64,000 nucleotides of DNA from CAWJEL01 sp964647255. GTDB taxonomy: Bacteria > Chloroflexota > Anaerolineae > CG2-30-64-16. The notes beneath the pieces are model-generated. The model had not been told where the DNA came from and searched no databases. It saw nothing but the letters and a program-made list of their open reading frames with translations. A program made the translations under genes and the position numbers. The number at the start of each line of letters is the position of its first letter. Positions within the stretch are counted from its first letter, which is position 1. This document shows, one piece after another, positions 34,557 to 42,260 of this stretch. Location: assembly GCA_964647255.1 (NCBI GenBank), contig CAZYGI010000008.1:1-64000 (forward strand), written 5' to 3'.

Positions 34557-35234
34557 TCATTCTCGCGTCAACCCGGCGCGCAAGGCGTAGGCCGTGGCCT
34601 GGGTGCGGTTCTTCAGGTGCAGGCGTTGGAGGATTTCGCCCATGTGATACTTGATCGTGTTTTCACTCAAGAACAGCCTGGCGCCGACTTCCTTGTACGA
34701 CAGCCCGTCGGCGACCATTTCGAGGATCTCCCGTTGGCGCCGGGTCAGCTCGGAGGCGGGGGGAGCGTCTTGCGGCGCGCCGGCTCGAGCCGCGGCCGAG
34801 CGCTCGTCGAGTGCGGCCGCCTGGTGCGCAAACTCGACCAGCAGGCAGGCCGAGAGCTCGCGCGACAGGGGCGCCTCGCCGCGCTCCAGGCCGGCCAGGT
34901 AGTCGAACAACTGATTGGGCTCGATGTTCTTGAGCAAGTAGCCGCTGGCGCCGCTCTTGAGCGCTTCAAACAGGTCGGCATCCTCGGCCGAGGTGGTCAG
35001 CATCACGATCTTGATCCCCGGCAGCTCGGTGTGGATCGCCCGGGTGGCGCAGAGCCCATCGCAGCGGGGCATCCGGATGTCCATCAAGATAAGATCTGGG
35101 CGCAACGAGCGGGCGAGCACCTGCGCCTCCAATCCATCGTGCGCCGCGCCCACCACCAGGTGCCCCCCCGCCCGGAGCAGGTTGCTCAGGCCTTCCAGGA
35201 ATAGGCCGTGGTCGTCAACCAGCAAGATTCTCAT
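34557..35234 (-). CDS. LuxR/NarL-family response regulator
   Basis: 225 aa. Residues 1-120 are a receiver domain: acidic pair in MRILLVDDHG, phospho-acceptor Asp52 in LILMDIRMP, and Lys in LKSGASGYLLKN. Residues about 155-220 are a LuxR-type helix-turn-helix (LTRRQREILEMVADGLSYKE, then ENTIKYHMGEIL). A Glu/Ala-rich linker joins them. The start at 35234 follows the kinase stop by 7 bp, so the two form one operon and a cognate pair. The usual mechanism is phosphorylation of Asp52 by the kinase followed by promoter binding as a dimer. The targets are unknown; the adjacent giant-gene cluster is the natural candidate. Confidence 0.92.
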   Translation of the reverse strand: MRILLVDDHGLFLEGLSNLLRAGGHLVVGAAHDGLEAQVLARSLRPDLILMDIRMPRCDGLCATRAIHTELPGIKIVMLTTSAEDADLFEALKSGASGYLLKNIEPNQLFDYLAGLERGEAPLSRELSACLLVEFAHQAAALDERSAAARAGAPQDAPPASELTRRQREILEMVADGLSYKEVGARLFLSENTIKYHMGEILQRLHLKNRTQATAYALRAGLTRE

Positions 35235-35241
35235 ATGACAT

Positions 35242-36984
35242 CTACCCCCGATCATTAGGCGGGTTCGATGGAATAGACACCTCAACGCGCGTGCCCTGGC
35301 CGAGCGCAGAGTGGATCGCAAGCTGTCCGTTAATGCGCTCGGCGCGCTGGCGCATAACTTGCAGGCCGAAGTGCTTGCCGGCATCGCCCGTCTGGGCCGG
35401 ATCAAAGCCGGCACCATCATCTTCGATCACCAACTGCATCTGTGCGGCCGCGGCCCGCAGCCGCACAGTGACCTGGCTGGGGCGGCCGGCATGTTTGCGG
35501 ATATTCGTCAGCGCCTCCTGAACGATCCGAATGAGCTGCACGCCCACGGACGCAGGCAGCAGCCCGGGTTCGCAGAGCGCCGCCGCCGGGCCATCAACGT
35601 CCAGGAAGACGGCCAGCCCGGTCTGCGTCTCAAAGCGGGCCACGACCTGGCGCAGCGTGGCGCAGAACCCTTCGGAGGGCAGGCTGACCGCGAGCAGGCT
35701 GCCGATCAGCTCGCGCACATCGCTTTGCATATCGCGCGCGACCTCAGCGAGGCGGGCCAGGCTGGCGCGAGCAGCTTCATCCTGCCTGCTTTGCAGGTAG
35801 AGTTGGACGGCCTGGGCTTGCACGTTGAGGAACGCCAGATCCTGGGAGAGGCTATCGTGCAGCTCGTAGGCCAGTTGCTCGCGTTCTTGCAGAGCCGCCT
35901 GCACCCACTGCTGGTTCAGGAGTTGCGTCTGCGCCCGGCGCTGCTCGGTGACATCATGCAGCAGCAGCAGGCGCCCGATGGTCAGCCCGCGGAAGTCTTT
36001 AAGGAGCGATAACATCAGGGCATAGTGGCGGGTCTTAGACCCTGTCCCCAGGCAGATGTCGGCCATCGCCGGCATCTGCTCCGCCGGACGACCGGCCAGA
36101 TCGGTGATACGTGCAATCCAGTCGGGGACGGCCGGCAGGAGCTCGTGCAAGGTCTTGCCGCGGGCATGCGTCGCTGGGATGGACAACACGCTTGCGGCCG
36201 CAGGGTTGAGGCTGGCGACACGCCAACGGTCATCGAGGACCACCATCCCGTCCCGCATCTGCTCAAGCGCCGCCCGGCGCGCCGCCGGCAGCGGGTCGAA
36301 GATGCGGAAGCCGAACAGCGCGATGGCGTACATGGTCCAGGTCAAGAGGAGAGAGATAACAAAGGAGTTGAGGAGGGTCAGCGCGGGCAGAGCGAAGGCA
36401 TTAAACCCGTACAAGCCATAGAGACTGCGGCCCGTCAAGTCGCCCAGCAGCAGCAACGCCACGGGCCACCGATGCTGGGGCGAGCGGATGAACAACCAGA
36501 GGAAGGCGGCCATGTTGACCAGACCCAGACACAAGCCATAGATCAGCATGATCGCCCCGAGCACGCCGAAGCGTCGCACCACCGCCCCATCGGAGGTAAT
36601 CTCCAGCTGGATGAGCCGCGCACTATCGGTGACGATCAAGAGCGTGCTCGCAAGCGGAGGGAGCACAAGCAGGATCAGGTTACGGCGGGTCAGCCAGCGC
36701 CCAGGAGAGGCGTATTCCAACGCGAAGCAGGCCATAGCAGTCGCCGCGGGCAACTGGCAGGCGGCCTGAAATCTGTGCCAGGCGACTTTCGCGGCCGGAG
36801 CTACGGCCGTAACTTCGAGGGCGATCCCCACCATCCACAGAGCGCAAAACAGCAAACCGGCGACCAACGGCCGCGCCGCGGGCACGCTGCGGCGCCGCCA
36901 GCTATACAGGCCGAGGGCAGCGAGGAAGAAGGCGGCCGTCAACGACGGCCAGATTTCGGCGGTGTAAGTGTAAACTCCGGTCAT
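35242..36984 (-). CDS. 7TM sensor histidine kinase with PAS domain (HisKA_3 type)
   Basis: 580 aa. Residues 1-225 hold seven hydrophobic helices resembling the 7TM region of the HisKA_7TM kinases. Residues about 235-350 form a PAS domain (MRDGMVVLDDRWRVASLNPA; ending LLHDVTEQRRAQ). The dimerisation/phospho-acceptor helix contains REQLAYELHDSLSQDL with His376, typical of HisKA_3 kinases that partner LuxR/NarL regulators. The ATPase domain follows, with the N-box EALTNIRKHA and the G-box DDGAGFD. It is the first gene of the minus-strand run; an extended -10 promoter lies 38 bp before the start. The signal sensed is unknown. Confidence 0.9.
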   Translation of the reverse strand: MTGVYTYTAEIWPSLTAAFFLAALGLYSWRRRSVPAARPLVAGLLFCALWMVGIALEVTAVAPAAKVAWHRFQAACQLPAATAMACFALEYASPGRWLTRRNLILLVLPPLASTLLIVTDSARLIQLEITSDGAVVRRFGVLGAIMLIYGLCLGLVNMAAFLWLFIRSPQHRWPVALLLLGDLTGRSLYGLYGFNAFALPALTLLNSFVISLLLTWTMYAIALFGFRIFDPLPAARRAALEQMRDGMVVLDDRWRVASLNPAAASVLSIPATHARGKTLHELLPAVPDWIARITDLAGRPAEQMPAMADICLGTGSKTRHYALMLSLLKDFRGLTIGRLLLLHDVTEQRRAQTQLLNQQWVQAALQEREQLAYELHDSLSQDLAFLNVQAQAVQLYLQSRQDEAARASLARLAEVARDMQSDVRELIGSLLAVSLPSEGFCATLRQVVARFETQTGLAVFLDVDGPAAALCEPGLLPASVGVQLIRIVQEALTNIRKHAGRPSQVTVRLRAAAAQMQLVIEDDGAGFDPAQTGDAGKHFGLQVMRQRAERINGQLAIHSALGQGTRVEVSIPSNPPNDRG

Positions 36985-37021
36985 TGGTGCTCTGCTGCGC
37001 TGGAGAAGCCCACGTCAGCAG

Positions 37022-37027
37022 AGTATA
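37022..37027 (-). promoter_or_regulatory. Extended -10 promoter of the kinase operon
   Basis: On the minus strand TGGTATACT gives a TGn extended -10 with TATACT at 37027-37022, about 38 bp before the kinase start. No good -35 box is seen at 17 nt, as is common for extended -10 promoters. Confidence 0.5.
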
Positions 37028-37060
37028 CCACGATGCCGGAGTTTCAGGTGAATCAGCGAT

Positions 37061-37081
37061 GCGGCGCGACAGACGCGCCGC
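37061..37081. terminator. GC-rich hairpin between YqhA-like and kinase genes
   Basis: GCGGCGCG (37061-37068) and CGCGCCGC (37074-37081) form an 8-bp stem with a 5-nt loop, 39 bp downstream of the YqhA-like stop. No T-run follows on the minus strand, so termination may need Rho or may not occur. Confidence 0.35.
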
Positions 37082-37119
37082 GAGCCTGCCTGCCGCTGAT
37101 CTTCAGTCGTGGACCAGTC

Positions 37120-37572
37120 TTATTTTGCCTCACCGAACCAGCTAAAAGCGATCAGCGCGGCCGTCACCACTGCGACGCCGACGGCGAAGAAAAGCGTGCC
37201 CTGCGGATCTTGCCAGGTCATCAAATGTTCCAGGAAACCAACCGCCATAACCAGGATCACAATGCTGCTGAGCCGGCTCTTGATCTCGTGCAGATCGTGG
37301 ACATTCAGCCAGGCAGGCACCTTGAGCTCGCCCAGGAACAGGCCATACACCCCAACGGCAAAGATATACAGGCCGACTGCAATCAGGAATTTGTCCATCA
37401 GCTCGATCAGCGCGACCGTTATGGCTGTGCTCTTGTCCCCGGTGATGATCATCTCGACCAGGACCAACACGGTCTTGTAAACGCCCCAAAGGAACGCGGC
37501 CGCCGAAGCGATCAGGCTTGAGATAACGGCCAACAGGACGAGATACCGGCTCTTCTCCAAAATCTTCGCCAT
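37120..37572 (-). CDS. YqhA/UPF0114-family membrane protein
   Basis: 150 aa. The ATG at 37572 has AGGAG 7 nt upstream; the longer frame overlaps the divergent photolyase promoter. Four hydrophobic helices are visible, near residues 8-30, 55-80, 100-118 and 125-145. The stretch SSIVILVMAVGFLEHLMTW matches the conserved central part of UPF0114 (YqhA) proteins (KFLEHL-like motif). Members are small inner-membrane proteins without an established activity. Divergently placed to the photolyase gene. Function unknown. Confidence 0.75.
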   Translation of the reverse strand: MAKILEKSRYLVLLAVISSLIASAAAFLWGVYKTVLVLVEMIITGDKSTAITVALIELMDKFLIAVGLYIFAVGVYGLFLGELKVPAWLNVHDLHEIKSRLSSIVILVMAVGFLEHLMTWQDPQGTLFFAVGVAVVTAALIAFSWFGEAK

Positions 37573-37617
37573 TGTTATGCTCCTGTGCTTTCGGTATGCT
37601 TGAAGCCAGTCCTTCTG

Positions 37618-37646
37618 TTTACAATCAAATCGAAGGGCATTATAAT
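37618..37646 (+). promoter_or_regulatory. Sigma-70-type promoter for the photolyase gene
   Basis: TTTACA (37618-37623), 17-nt spacer, then TATAAT (37641-37646): a near-consensus promoter reading right. It implies a 5' leader of about 100 nt before the photolyase ATG. The -10 is self-complementary (ATTATAAT), but no matching -35 was found for the minus strand. Confidence 0.65.
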
Positions 37647-37755
37647 CTCGCTGCGCCACGTTACAGTAATGGGCGCTACGCCCAAACTGCTGCTGAGGAA
37701 TGGCGGAGTTGCGAGATCGGTTATTCAGCTTGCTGTAGCCGCCCTGGGAGGGCCA

Positions 37756-39177
37756 ATGGCACCAACCCTCTGGTGGGTGCGCCGCGACTTGCGGCTGCAC
37801 GACAACTTCGCGCTGCGGGCCGCGCTGGCGAACGGCGCACCGGTCGTCCCCGTCTTCGTGCTTGACCCTGCGCTCCTCGCTGCACCGGACGTGGGCGAGC
37901 GACGGGTTGCGTTCCTCTTCAGCGGGCTGGCAAGCCTCGATGCCGACCTGCGCAGCCGCGGCAGCCGATTGATCGTCCGGCAGGGCGCCCCGGCTGAGGA
38001 GATCGCTCGGCTGGTCGCGGAAACGGGCGCCGCGACTGTCTTCGCAGAGGCCGATCCCTGGCCGTACGCCCGGCAGCGCGACGCCCGGGTGGCTGAACGC
38101 GTGTCGCTGATGCTGACACCGGGGATCACCGCGCGCCCCTACGACGGGATCACCCGGGCGGACGGCGGCGCGTACACGGTGTTCACGCCGTTCAGCCGGG
38201 CGTGGAAGGCGCTGCCCCTGCCCCGGCCCGCCGATCTGCTCCCCGCGCCCGAGCGATTGGCCGCACCGCCCGCCGTCGCCAGCCTGCCGATCCCCGCGGC
38301 GGCCGCCAACCCAACCGGATTTCCGCCCGGCGAGGAAGAGGCGTTGCGCCGGGTGCGCGCCTTCGCGGGCGGGCCGGACGCGGCGATCTTCGCCTACGCC
38401 GAGGCGCGCAACCGGATGGACCTGCCCGCCACGTCCGAGCTTTCGCCCTATCTGCGGTTCGGCATGGTCTCAGCCCTGCGCGCGGCGGTCGCCGCCGTCC
38501 ATGCTGGGGAGAACGCCCCGACCGCCGCCGCACGCCAGGGCGCAGAAACCTGGCTCAACGAGCTGATCTGGCGCGAGTTCTATCAGATGGTGCTGTACCA
38601 CCACCCGACGGTGCTGGAGCAGGAGTTCCGGGCCGACCTGCGCGGCATCCGCTGGCGCAACGATCCGGGGGAGTTCGCAGCGTGGTGCGCCGGGGCGACG
38701 GGATATCCGATCGTGGACGCGGCCATGCGCCAGCTCGTGCAGACCGGCTGGATGCACAACCGGGCCCGGATGATCGCCGCATCCTTCCTGGTCAAAGACC
38801 TGCTGATTGACTGGCGGCTGGGCGAGCGCTTCTTCATGCAGCACCTGCTCGACGCCGACCCAGCGGCCAACAACGGCGGCTGGCAGTGGACCGCGGGCGT
38901 AGGCACGGACGCCGCGCCCTACTTCCGCGTGTTCAACCCCGTCTTACAAGGCGAGAAGTTCGACCCTGACGGGCAATACGTCCGCACGTGGATCCCGGAA
39001 CTGGCCCACGTGCCGCAAAAGCATCTCCACGCGCCGTGGACCATGCCCGCCGAGGTCCAACGCAGCGCGGGCGCGCGCAGCGCCCGCGCTTACCCCGCGC
39101 CCATCGTAGACCACGCGCAGGCACGGGAGCGGACGCTGCAAGCCTACGCAGAGCCGCGCGCAGTCTCAGGCCACTAA
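37756..39177 (+). CDS. phr: Deoxyribodipyrimidine photolyase (class I)
   Basis: 473 aa, a normal length. Start at 37756, with GGGAGGG just upstream; longer in-frame starts precede the predicted transcript start. N-terminal antenna-chromophore domain: WWVRRDLRLHDNFALRAAL, then PVFVLDPALL and LFSGLASLDADLR. C-terminal FAD domain: WLNELIWREFYQMVLYHHP, the signature TGYPIVDAAMRQL (from about residue 315), WMHNRARMIAASFLVKDLL, and NNGGWQWTAGVGTDAAPYFR. It repairs cyclobutane pyrimidine dimers using blue light and reduced FAD. Closer to the CPD photolyase group than to cryptochromes by these motifs. It is followed 39 bp later by an unrelated acidic protein gene. Confidence 0.95.
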   Translation: MAPTLWWVRRDLRLHDNFALRAALANGAPVVPVFVLDPALLAAPDVGERRVAFLFSGLASLDADLRSRGSRLIVRQGAPAEEIARLVAETGAATVFAEADPWPYARQRDARVAERVSLMLTPGITARPYDGITRADGGAYTVFTPFSRAWKALPLPRPADLLPAPERLAAPPAVASLPIPAAAANPTGFPPGEEEALRRVRAFAGGPDAAIFAYAEARNRMDLPATSELSPYLRFGMVSALRAAVAAVHAGENAPTAAARQGAETWLNELIWREFYQMVLYHHPTVLEQEFRADLRGIRWRNDPGEFAAWCAGATGYPIVDAAMRQLVQTGWMHNRARMIAASFLVKDLLIDWRLGERFFMQHLLDADPAANNGGWQWTAGVGTDAAPYFRVFNPVLQGEKFDPDGQYVRTWIPELAHVPQKHLHAPWTMPAEVQRSAGARSARAYPAPIVDHAQARERTLQAYAEPRAVSGH

Positions 39178-39216
39178 CCCCGCGAGGTGTGCCGGATTGC
39201 ACACGAAGGAGACCCA

Positions 39217-40017
39217 ATGGAAACCTACACGTTTCATGTTTCGATCCCGAACACCGGCCGCGTTTGGCGCAAGATCGAGCTGACGGGCGACCAGACCCTG
39301 GAGGACCTCCACTTCGCTATCCAGGATGCCTTCGACTTTGACGCCGATCATCTCTACTCCTTTTTCATGAGCGGCCGCGCCTGGGATCCGGAGACCGAGT
39401 ATTGCCTGCCCAGAGGCGCCGATCCCTGGGGTCTGGATCTGGGCGACGAAGACGAAGGAGAGGATGAAGGCGGCGACGAGCTCGACGCTGAGACGAAGGA
39501 AGCACTCGCCGCGGCCCTGGGTGACCGGCCGGCGCCAGAGACCTTCGATGAGATGCTCGGCATGGTGCGCAACGACCCGGCGCTGCGCGAGATTGTAGCG
39601 AAGCTGCTCGTCGAGCAGACCGGTGCGCCGGCTGGAATGGTGGACCTTGTCCTCAGCCACGCAGACGAGCTCTCGACGCTGACCCCGGAGGCTTTTGCTC
39701 GGGAACATCTCGACGAAGTGCCCGAAGAGCTCCTGGCCCAGCTCGCGGACGACGACCTTTTCGAAGATGAGATGGCCGGTGACGTGCGTGAGACGGCGCT
39801 GGCTTCACTCGGTTTGAAAAAAGGCCAGACCTTCCTCTATCTTTTTGACTACGGCGATGAATGGCGCTTCAAGGTGCGCGTCCATGCCATCAACCCGGCG
39901 GCTGACCCTGCGGTCGAGTATCCGCGCCTGGTGGAGGCCGTCGGCGATGCGCCGAGCCAGTATGGAGGGGGGGAAGAGTGGGAGGACAAGGAAGAAGAGA
40001 AAGACGCGGATGTATAA
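39217..40017 (+). CDS. PRiA4_ORF3-like (pRiA4b ORF-3) protein
   Basis: 266 aa. The ATG at 39217 has GAAGGAG 6 nt upstream. The N-terminal part METYTFHVSIPNTGRVWRKI, LTLEDLHFAIQDAFDF-like and DADHLYSFFMSGRAWD, and the C-terminal part KKGQTFLYLFDYGDEWRFKV, are the two conserved ends of the pRiA4b ORF-3 family. Between them is a very acidic insert of about 130 residues (DEDEGEDEGGDELD, EEWEDKEEEKDADV at the end). Family members often occur on plasmids and near IS elements, and their activity is unknown. The gene is followed by a palindromic repeat element rather than by a transposase. Confidence 0.8.
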   Translation: METYTFHVSIPNTGRVWRKIELTGDQTLEDLHFAIQDAFDFDADHLYSFFMSGRAWDPETEYCLPRGADPWGLDLGDEDEGEDEGGDELDAETKEALAAALGDRPAPETFDEMLGMVRNDPALREIVAKLLVEQTGAPAGMVDLVLSHADELSTLTPEAFAREHLDEVPEELLAQLADDDLFEDEMAGDVRETALASLGLKKGQTFLYLFDYGDEWRFKVRVHAINPAADPAVEYPRLVEAVGDAPSQYGGGEEWEDKEEEKDADV

Positions 40018-40045
40018 CCGGATGCCCCTCGGCTCATAATGAGCA

Positions 40046-40179
40046 GGCCTAGCCCGTGTCGGGCCGCGCAGCAAAATCTTAGCGAAGGATCTCGCAGGAG
40101 GACCGAACGAGATCCTTCGCTCTATTCTCACAAGATCGCATGTCACGGCTTCGCTGTGAACCACGGACTGGGCTAAGCC
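40046..40179. repeat. MITE/REP-like palindromic element, copy 1
   Basis: The outer arms GGCCTAGCCC (40046-40055) and GGGCTAAGCC (40170-40179) are inverted repeats with 9 of 10 matches. A perfect 13-bp inner palindrome GCGAAGGATCTCG (40082-40094) / CGAGATCCTTCGC (40108-40120) lies within, followed by a CACGGCTTCGCTGTG stem. The order resembles the element at 61595-61700 (GCGAAGAATCT palindrome, then CACGGCTTTGCCGTG). No gene is present. Confidence 0.65.
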
Positions 40180-40190
40180 GCACCGACTGG

Positions 40191-41042
40191 TTACCCGGCG
40201 CTCCCGCTGCTGAGCAGGGCGAGCACTTCCTGCATCCCCTGCATCGCGGTGCGGGTGTCCAGGCCGGTCTGATTGGCCAGCTCCGCGGCCATGTGGCGGT
40301 CGCCGCTCATCTGCTGGAACAGTTGCTGTAGATCGGCCGATTGAGCGACGCCGGAGTCTTGCAGCGCCGAAGCCTCAATCCCGCGTTGGCTCATGGACCC
40401 TTGCAGCTTGCTCAACACGAACGACACGATCAACTCAACGATCGCGGTCGGGATGCCCAGCTTCTCCGAGATCGCTTGCACGATCGGAGATGCGCTGGAC
40501 GAGGCCGTCTGCTGCCCACCGCCCAGGAGCGACCCGAGCAGGCCACCCATGCCGCTTGACACACCGCTCGACTGCTGAGCCTGTCCGCCGCCGCCCAGGA
40601 GCGCGCCCAAGAGGCCGCCCATGCCGCCGCCGGACGAAGAGGTCTGCTGCCCGCCGCCCAGGAGCGCCCCAAGCAGGCCGCCCAGATCGCCGCCCGCGGC
40701 CGGCTCCGCCTGCGACGCCGCCTGCTGCCCGCCGCCGAGCAGCGCCCCAAGCATCCCGCCCAGATCGCCGCCCGCGGCCGGCTCCGCCTGCGACGCCGCC
40801 TGTTGCCCGCCGCCAACCAGTGAATTGAACATGCTGTTCAGGTCGCCGCCTGCAGCCGGCTCGGCCTGCGGCGCATCCAACTGCGAGTTCGCCGGCGCGC
40901 CGGTCTGCCCGGCCGCCGGCTGCCCGCCCAGAAGCGAACCGAGCACGCCTGCCAACGGATCGCCCTCACCCTACGGCTCTTCGCCTCCAGATTGCTGGCC
41001 CGCGGCGCCCAACAACCCCTGCAAAAGGTCTCCGATGCTCAT
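40191..41042 (-). pseudogene. Gly/Gln-rich LGALLGG-repeat protein, interrupted by an in-frame amber codon
   Basis: Translation should start at the ATG at 41042, which has a strong AGGAG site 6 nt upstream: MSIGDLLQGLLGAAGQQSGG, then EEP. TAG at 40971-40973 then stops it after 23 residues. The same frame continues for over 250 residues without another stop, with four repeats of AGGDLGG(M/L)LGALLGGGQQ on a 78-nt DNA period and a helical C-terminal block (SPIVQAISEKLGIPTAIVEL). The continuation suggests a recent nonsense mutation, readthrough, or reinitiation at TTG 40955, which has GAGG 9 nt upstream. The layout recalls DUF937-type proteins. The C-terminal block resembles part of the gene at 49768-50460. 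Function unknown. Confidence 0.7.
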
Positions 41043-41123
41043 GTGCTTCTCCTTCCATGATTCGTCGGCGTTAGACAGCAAGCGCCCCAAGCGCCTGAAC
41101 GCCGTGCGACACTCTTTGCACGG

Positions 41124-41129
41124 ATTATA
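41124..41129 (-). promoter_or_regulatory. Extended -10 promoter of the LGALLGG-repeat gene
   Basis: On the minus strand TGGTATAAT is a perfect -10 with a TGn extension, 82 bp before the ATG at 41042. TTGTCA lies further upstream at 21-nt spacing, too far for a normal -35. Confidence 0.55.
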
Positions 41130-41215
41130 CCACAGCTCAAATAGTCCATGTGACAATCCCCGCATATTTCGCCCAATTCTCATCATCTCTTAATGAAAAG
41201 CAGCCTCAGCGCGCG

Positions 41216-41221
41216 TATAAT
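41216..41221 (+). promoter_or_regulatory. -10 element for the Gld-type ABC operon
   Basis: TATAAT at 41216-41221, 103 bp before the ATPase start; no convincing -35. The two -10 boxes at 41124 and 41216 make this 282-bp gap a divergent promoter region. Confidence 0.5.
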
Positions 41222-41231
41222 ACGCCCGGTT

Positions 41232-41312
41232 GAGACCAGAGATCAGAGGTCAGAGACGATAGACCGGAGACCAGAGACCATAAACGACGATCGTCCATCG
41301 TCCATCGTCATC
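41232..41312. repeat. Short-period degenerate repeats in the ABC operon leader
   Basis: GAGACCAGAG-type units recur several times (41232-41280), followed by CGTCCATCGTCCATCGTC. The sequence is low in complexity, non-coding, and lies between promoter and start codon. Similar short-period blocks occur at 53701-53733 and 54747-54817. Confidence 0.6.
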
Positions 41313-41324
41313 CAAGAGGCATGC

Positions 41325-42260
41325 ATGATCGAAGTCACAGATTTGAAGAAGTCATACGGCTCGGTCGAGGCGCTGCGGGGAATCAGCTTCGCCATCTCGG
41401 CCGGCCAGATCGTGGGGCTGCTTGGCCCAAATGGAGCGGGCAAAACCACGATCATCAAGATCCTGACCGGCTACCTCCAGCCGGATGCGGGCGCCGCCAC
41501 CGTGGATGGGCTGGATGTCTTGACGCAGCCCCGCGCGGTGCAGGCGCGCATCGGCTATCTGCCGGAGAACGCGCCGCTCTATCCTGAGCTCTCGGTGCAG
41601 GCGTACCTGGGGATGATCGCCGACCTGCGCCAGATTCCGCCGGCCGAACAGCGCCAACGCCTCTCGGAGGCCGTTTACGCTACCGGGCTGGCGGACCAGT
41701 TGACGCGACCCATCGGCCAGCTCTCCAAAGGGTTCCGCCAACGCGTTGGGCTGGCGCAGGCGCTGCTCCATCGCCCGAAGCTGCTCATCCTCGATGAGCC
41801 CACGGTTGGCCTCGATCCTACACAGATCGTCGAAATCCGGCGGCTGATCCGCCGGCTGGCCGAACATGCGACCATCCTCTTCTCCACCCATATCCTGTCC
41901 GAAGTCGAGGCGCTGTGTGACCGGGCGATTATCCTCATGAACGGCCTGGTGAAAACCGACGCACGCCTTTCAGACCTGGAAGCCACCGCGGACGCCGTGC
42001 TGGTGCTGGAGCAGAAGACCGATGGCGTGGATCGCGCGCTGCGCTCGTTAAGCGGGGTCCGCGGCATCGAACCTTCGCGCTCCCCTGACGGCCACCCGGC
42101 CTATCGCGTGCTCGGCATGGATGAGGTGGATCTGTGCCCCGCCATCTACGACCTGGCGCGGAACAACAACTGGCCGCTGCGCGAACTGAAGCGCGATGCG
42201 CGCACGCTGGAGACGGTGTTCAACCAGTTGGCGACCGGCGTGACGGTGAATAACCAGTGA
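41325..42260 (+). CDS. ABC transporter ATP-binding protein (GldA-like)
   Basis: 311 aa; start at the ATG at 41325 (MIEVTDLKKSYGSVEAL). Walker A is GPNGAGKTTIIK, the signature LSKGFRQRVGLAQAL, Walker B LLILDEPTVGLDP, and the switch region FSTHILSEVEALCDRA. The C-terminal 80 residues are the regulatory extension typical of ABC-2 type exporters. The stop overlaps the permease start (TGATG), so the two are coupled. Together with the next two genes it forms a GldA-GldFG-DUF4340 system. In Bacteroidetes the Gld proteins support gliding motility, but in other phyla similar sets are simply uncharacterised ABC exporters; gliding here is not shown. Confidence 0.9.
   Translation: MIEVTDLKKSYGSVEALRGISFAISAGQIVGLLGPNGAGKTTIIKILTGYLQPDAGAATVDGLDVLTQPRAVQARIGYLPENAPLYPELSVQAYLGMIADLRQIPPAEQRQRLSEAVYATGLADQLTRPIGQLSKGFRQRVGLAQALLHRPKLLILDEPTVGLDPTQIVEIRRLIRRLAEHATILFSTHILSEVEALCDRAIILMNGLVKTDARLSDLEATADAVLVLEQKTDGVDRALRSLSGVRGIEPSRSPDGHPAYRVLGMDEVDLCPAIYDLARNNNWPLRELKRDARTLETVFNQLATGVTVNNQ

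Noticed and set aside
34107..37521. Plus-strand frames opposite the kinase and regulator (34107-35204, 35311-36012, 36025-37521)
   Set aside because: The minus strand holds all catalytic motifs of a histidine kinase and response regulator; the plus-strand products show none.
40971..40973. Amber codon as evidence for pyrrolysine or a changed genetic code
   Set aside because: TAG ends msrB normally at 165-167 and other genes use all stop codons, so a single internal TAG is better explained as a mutation or reinitiation.
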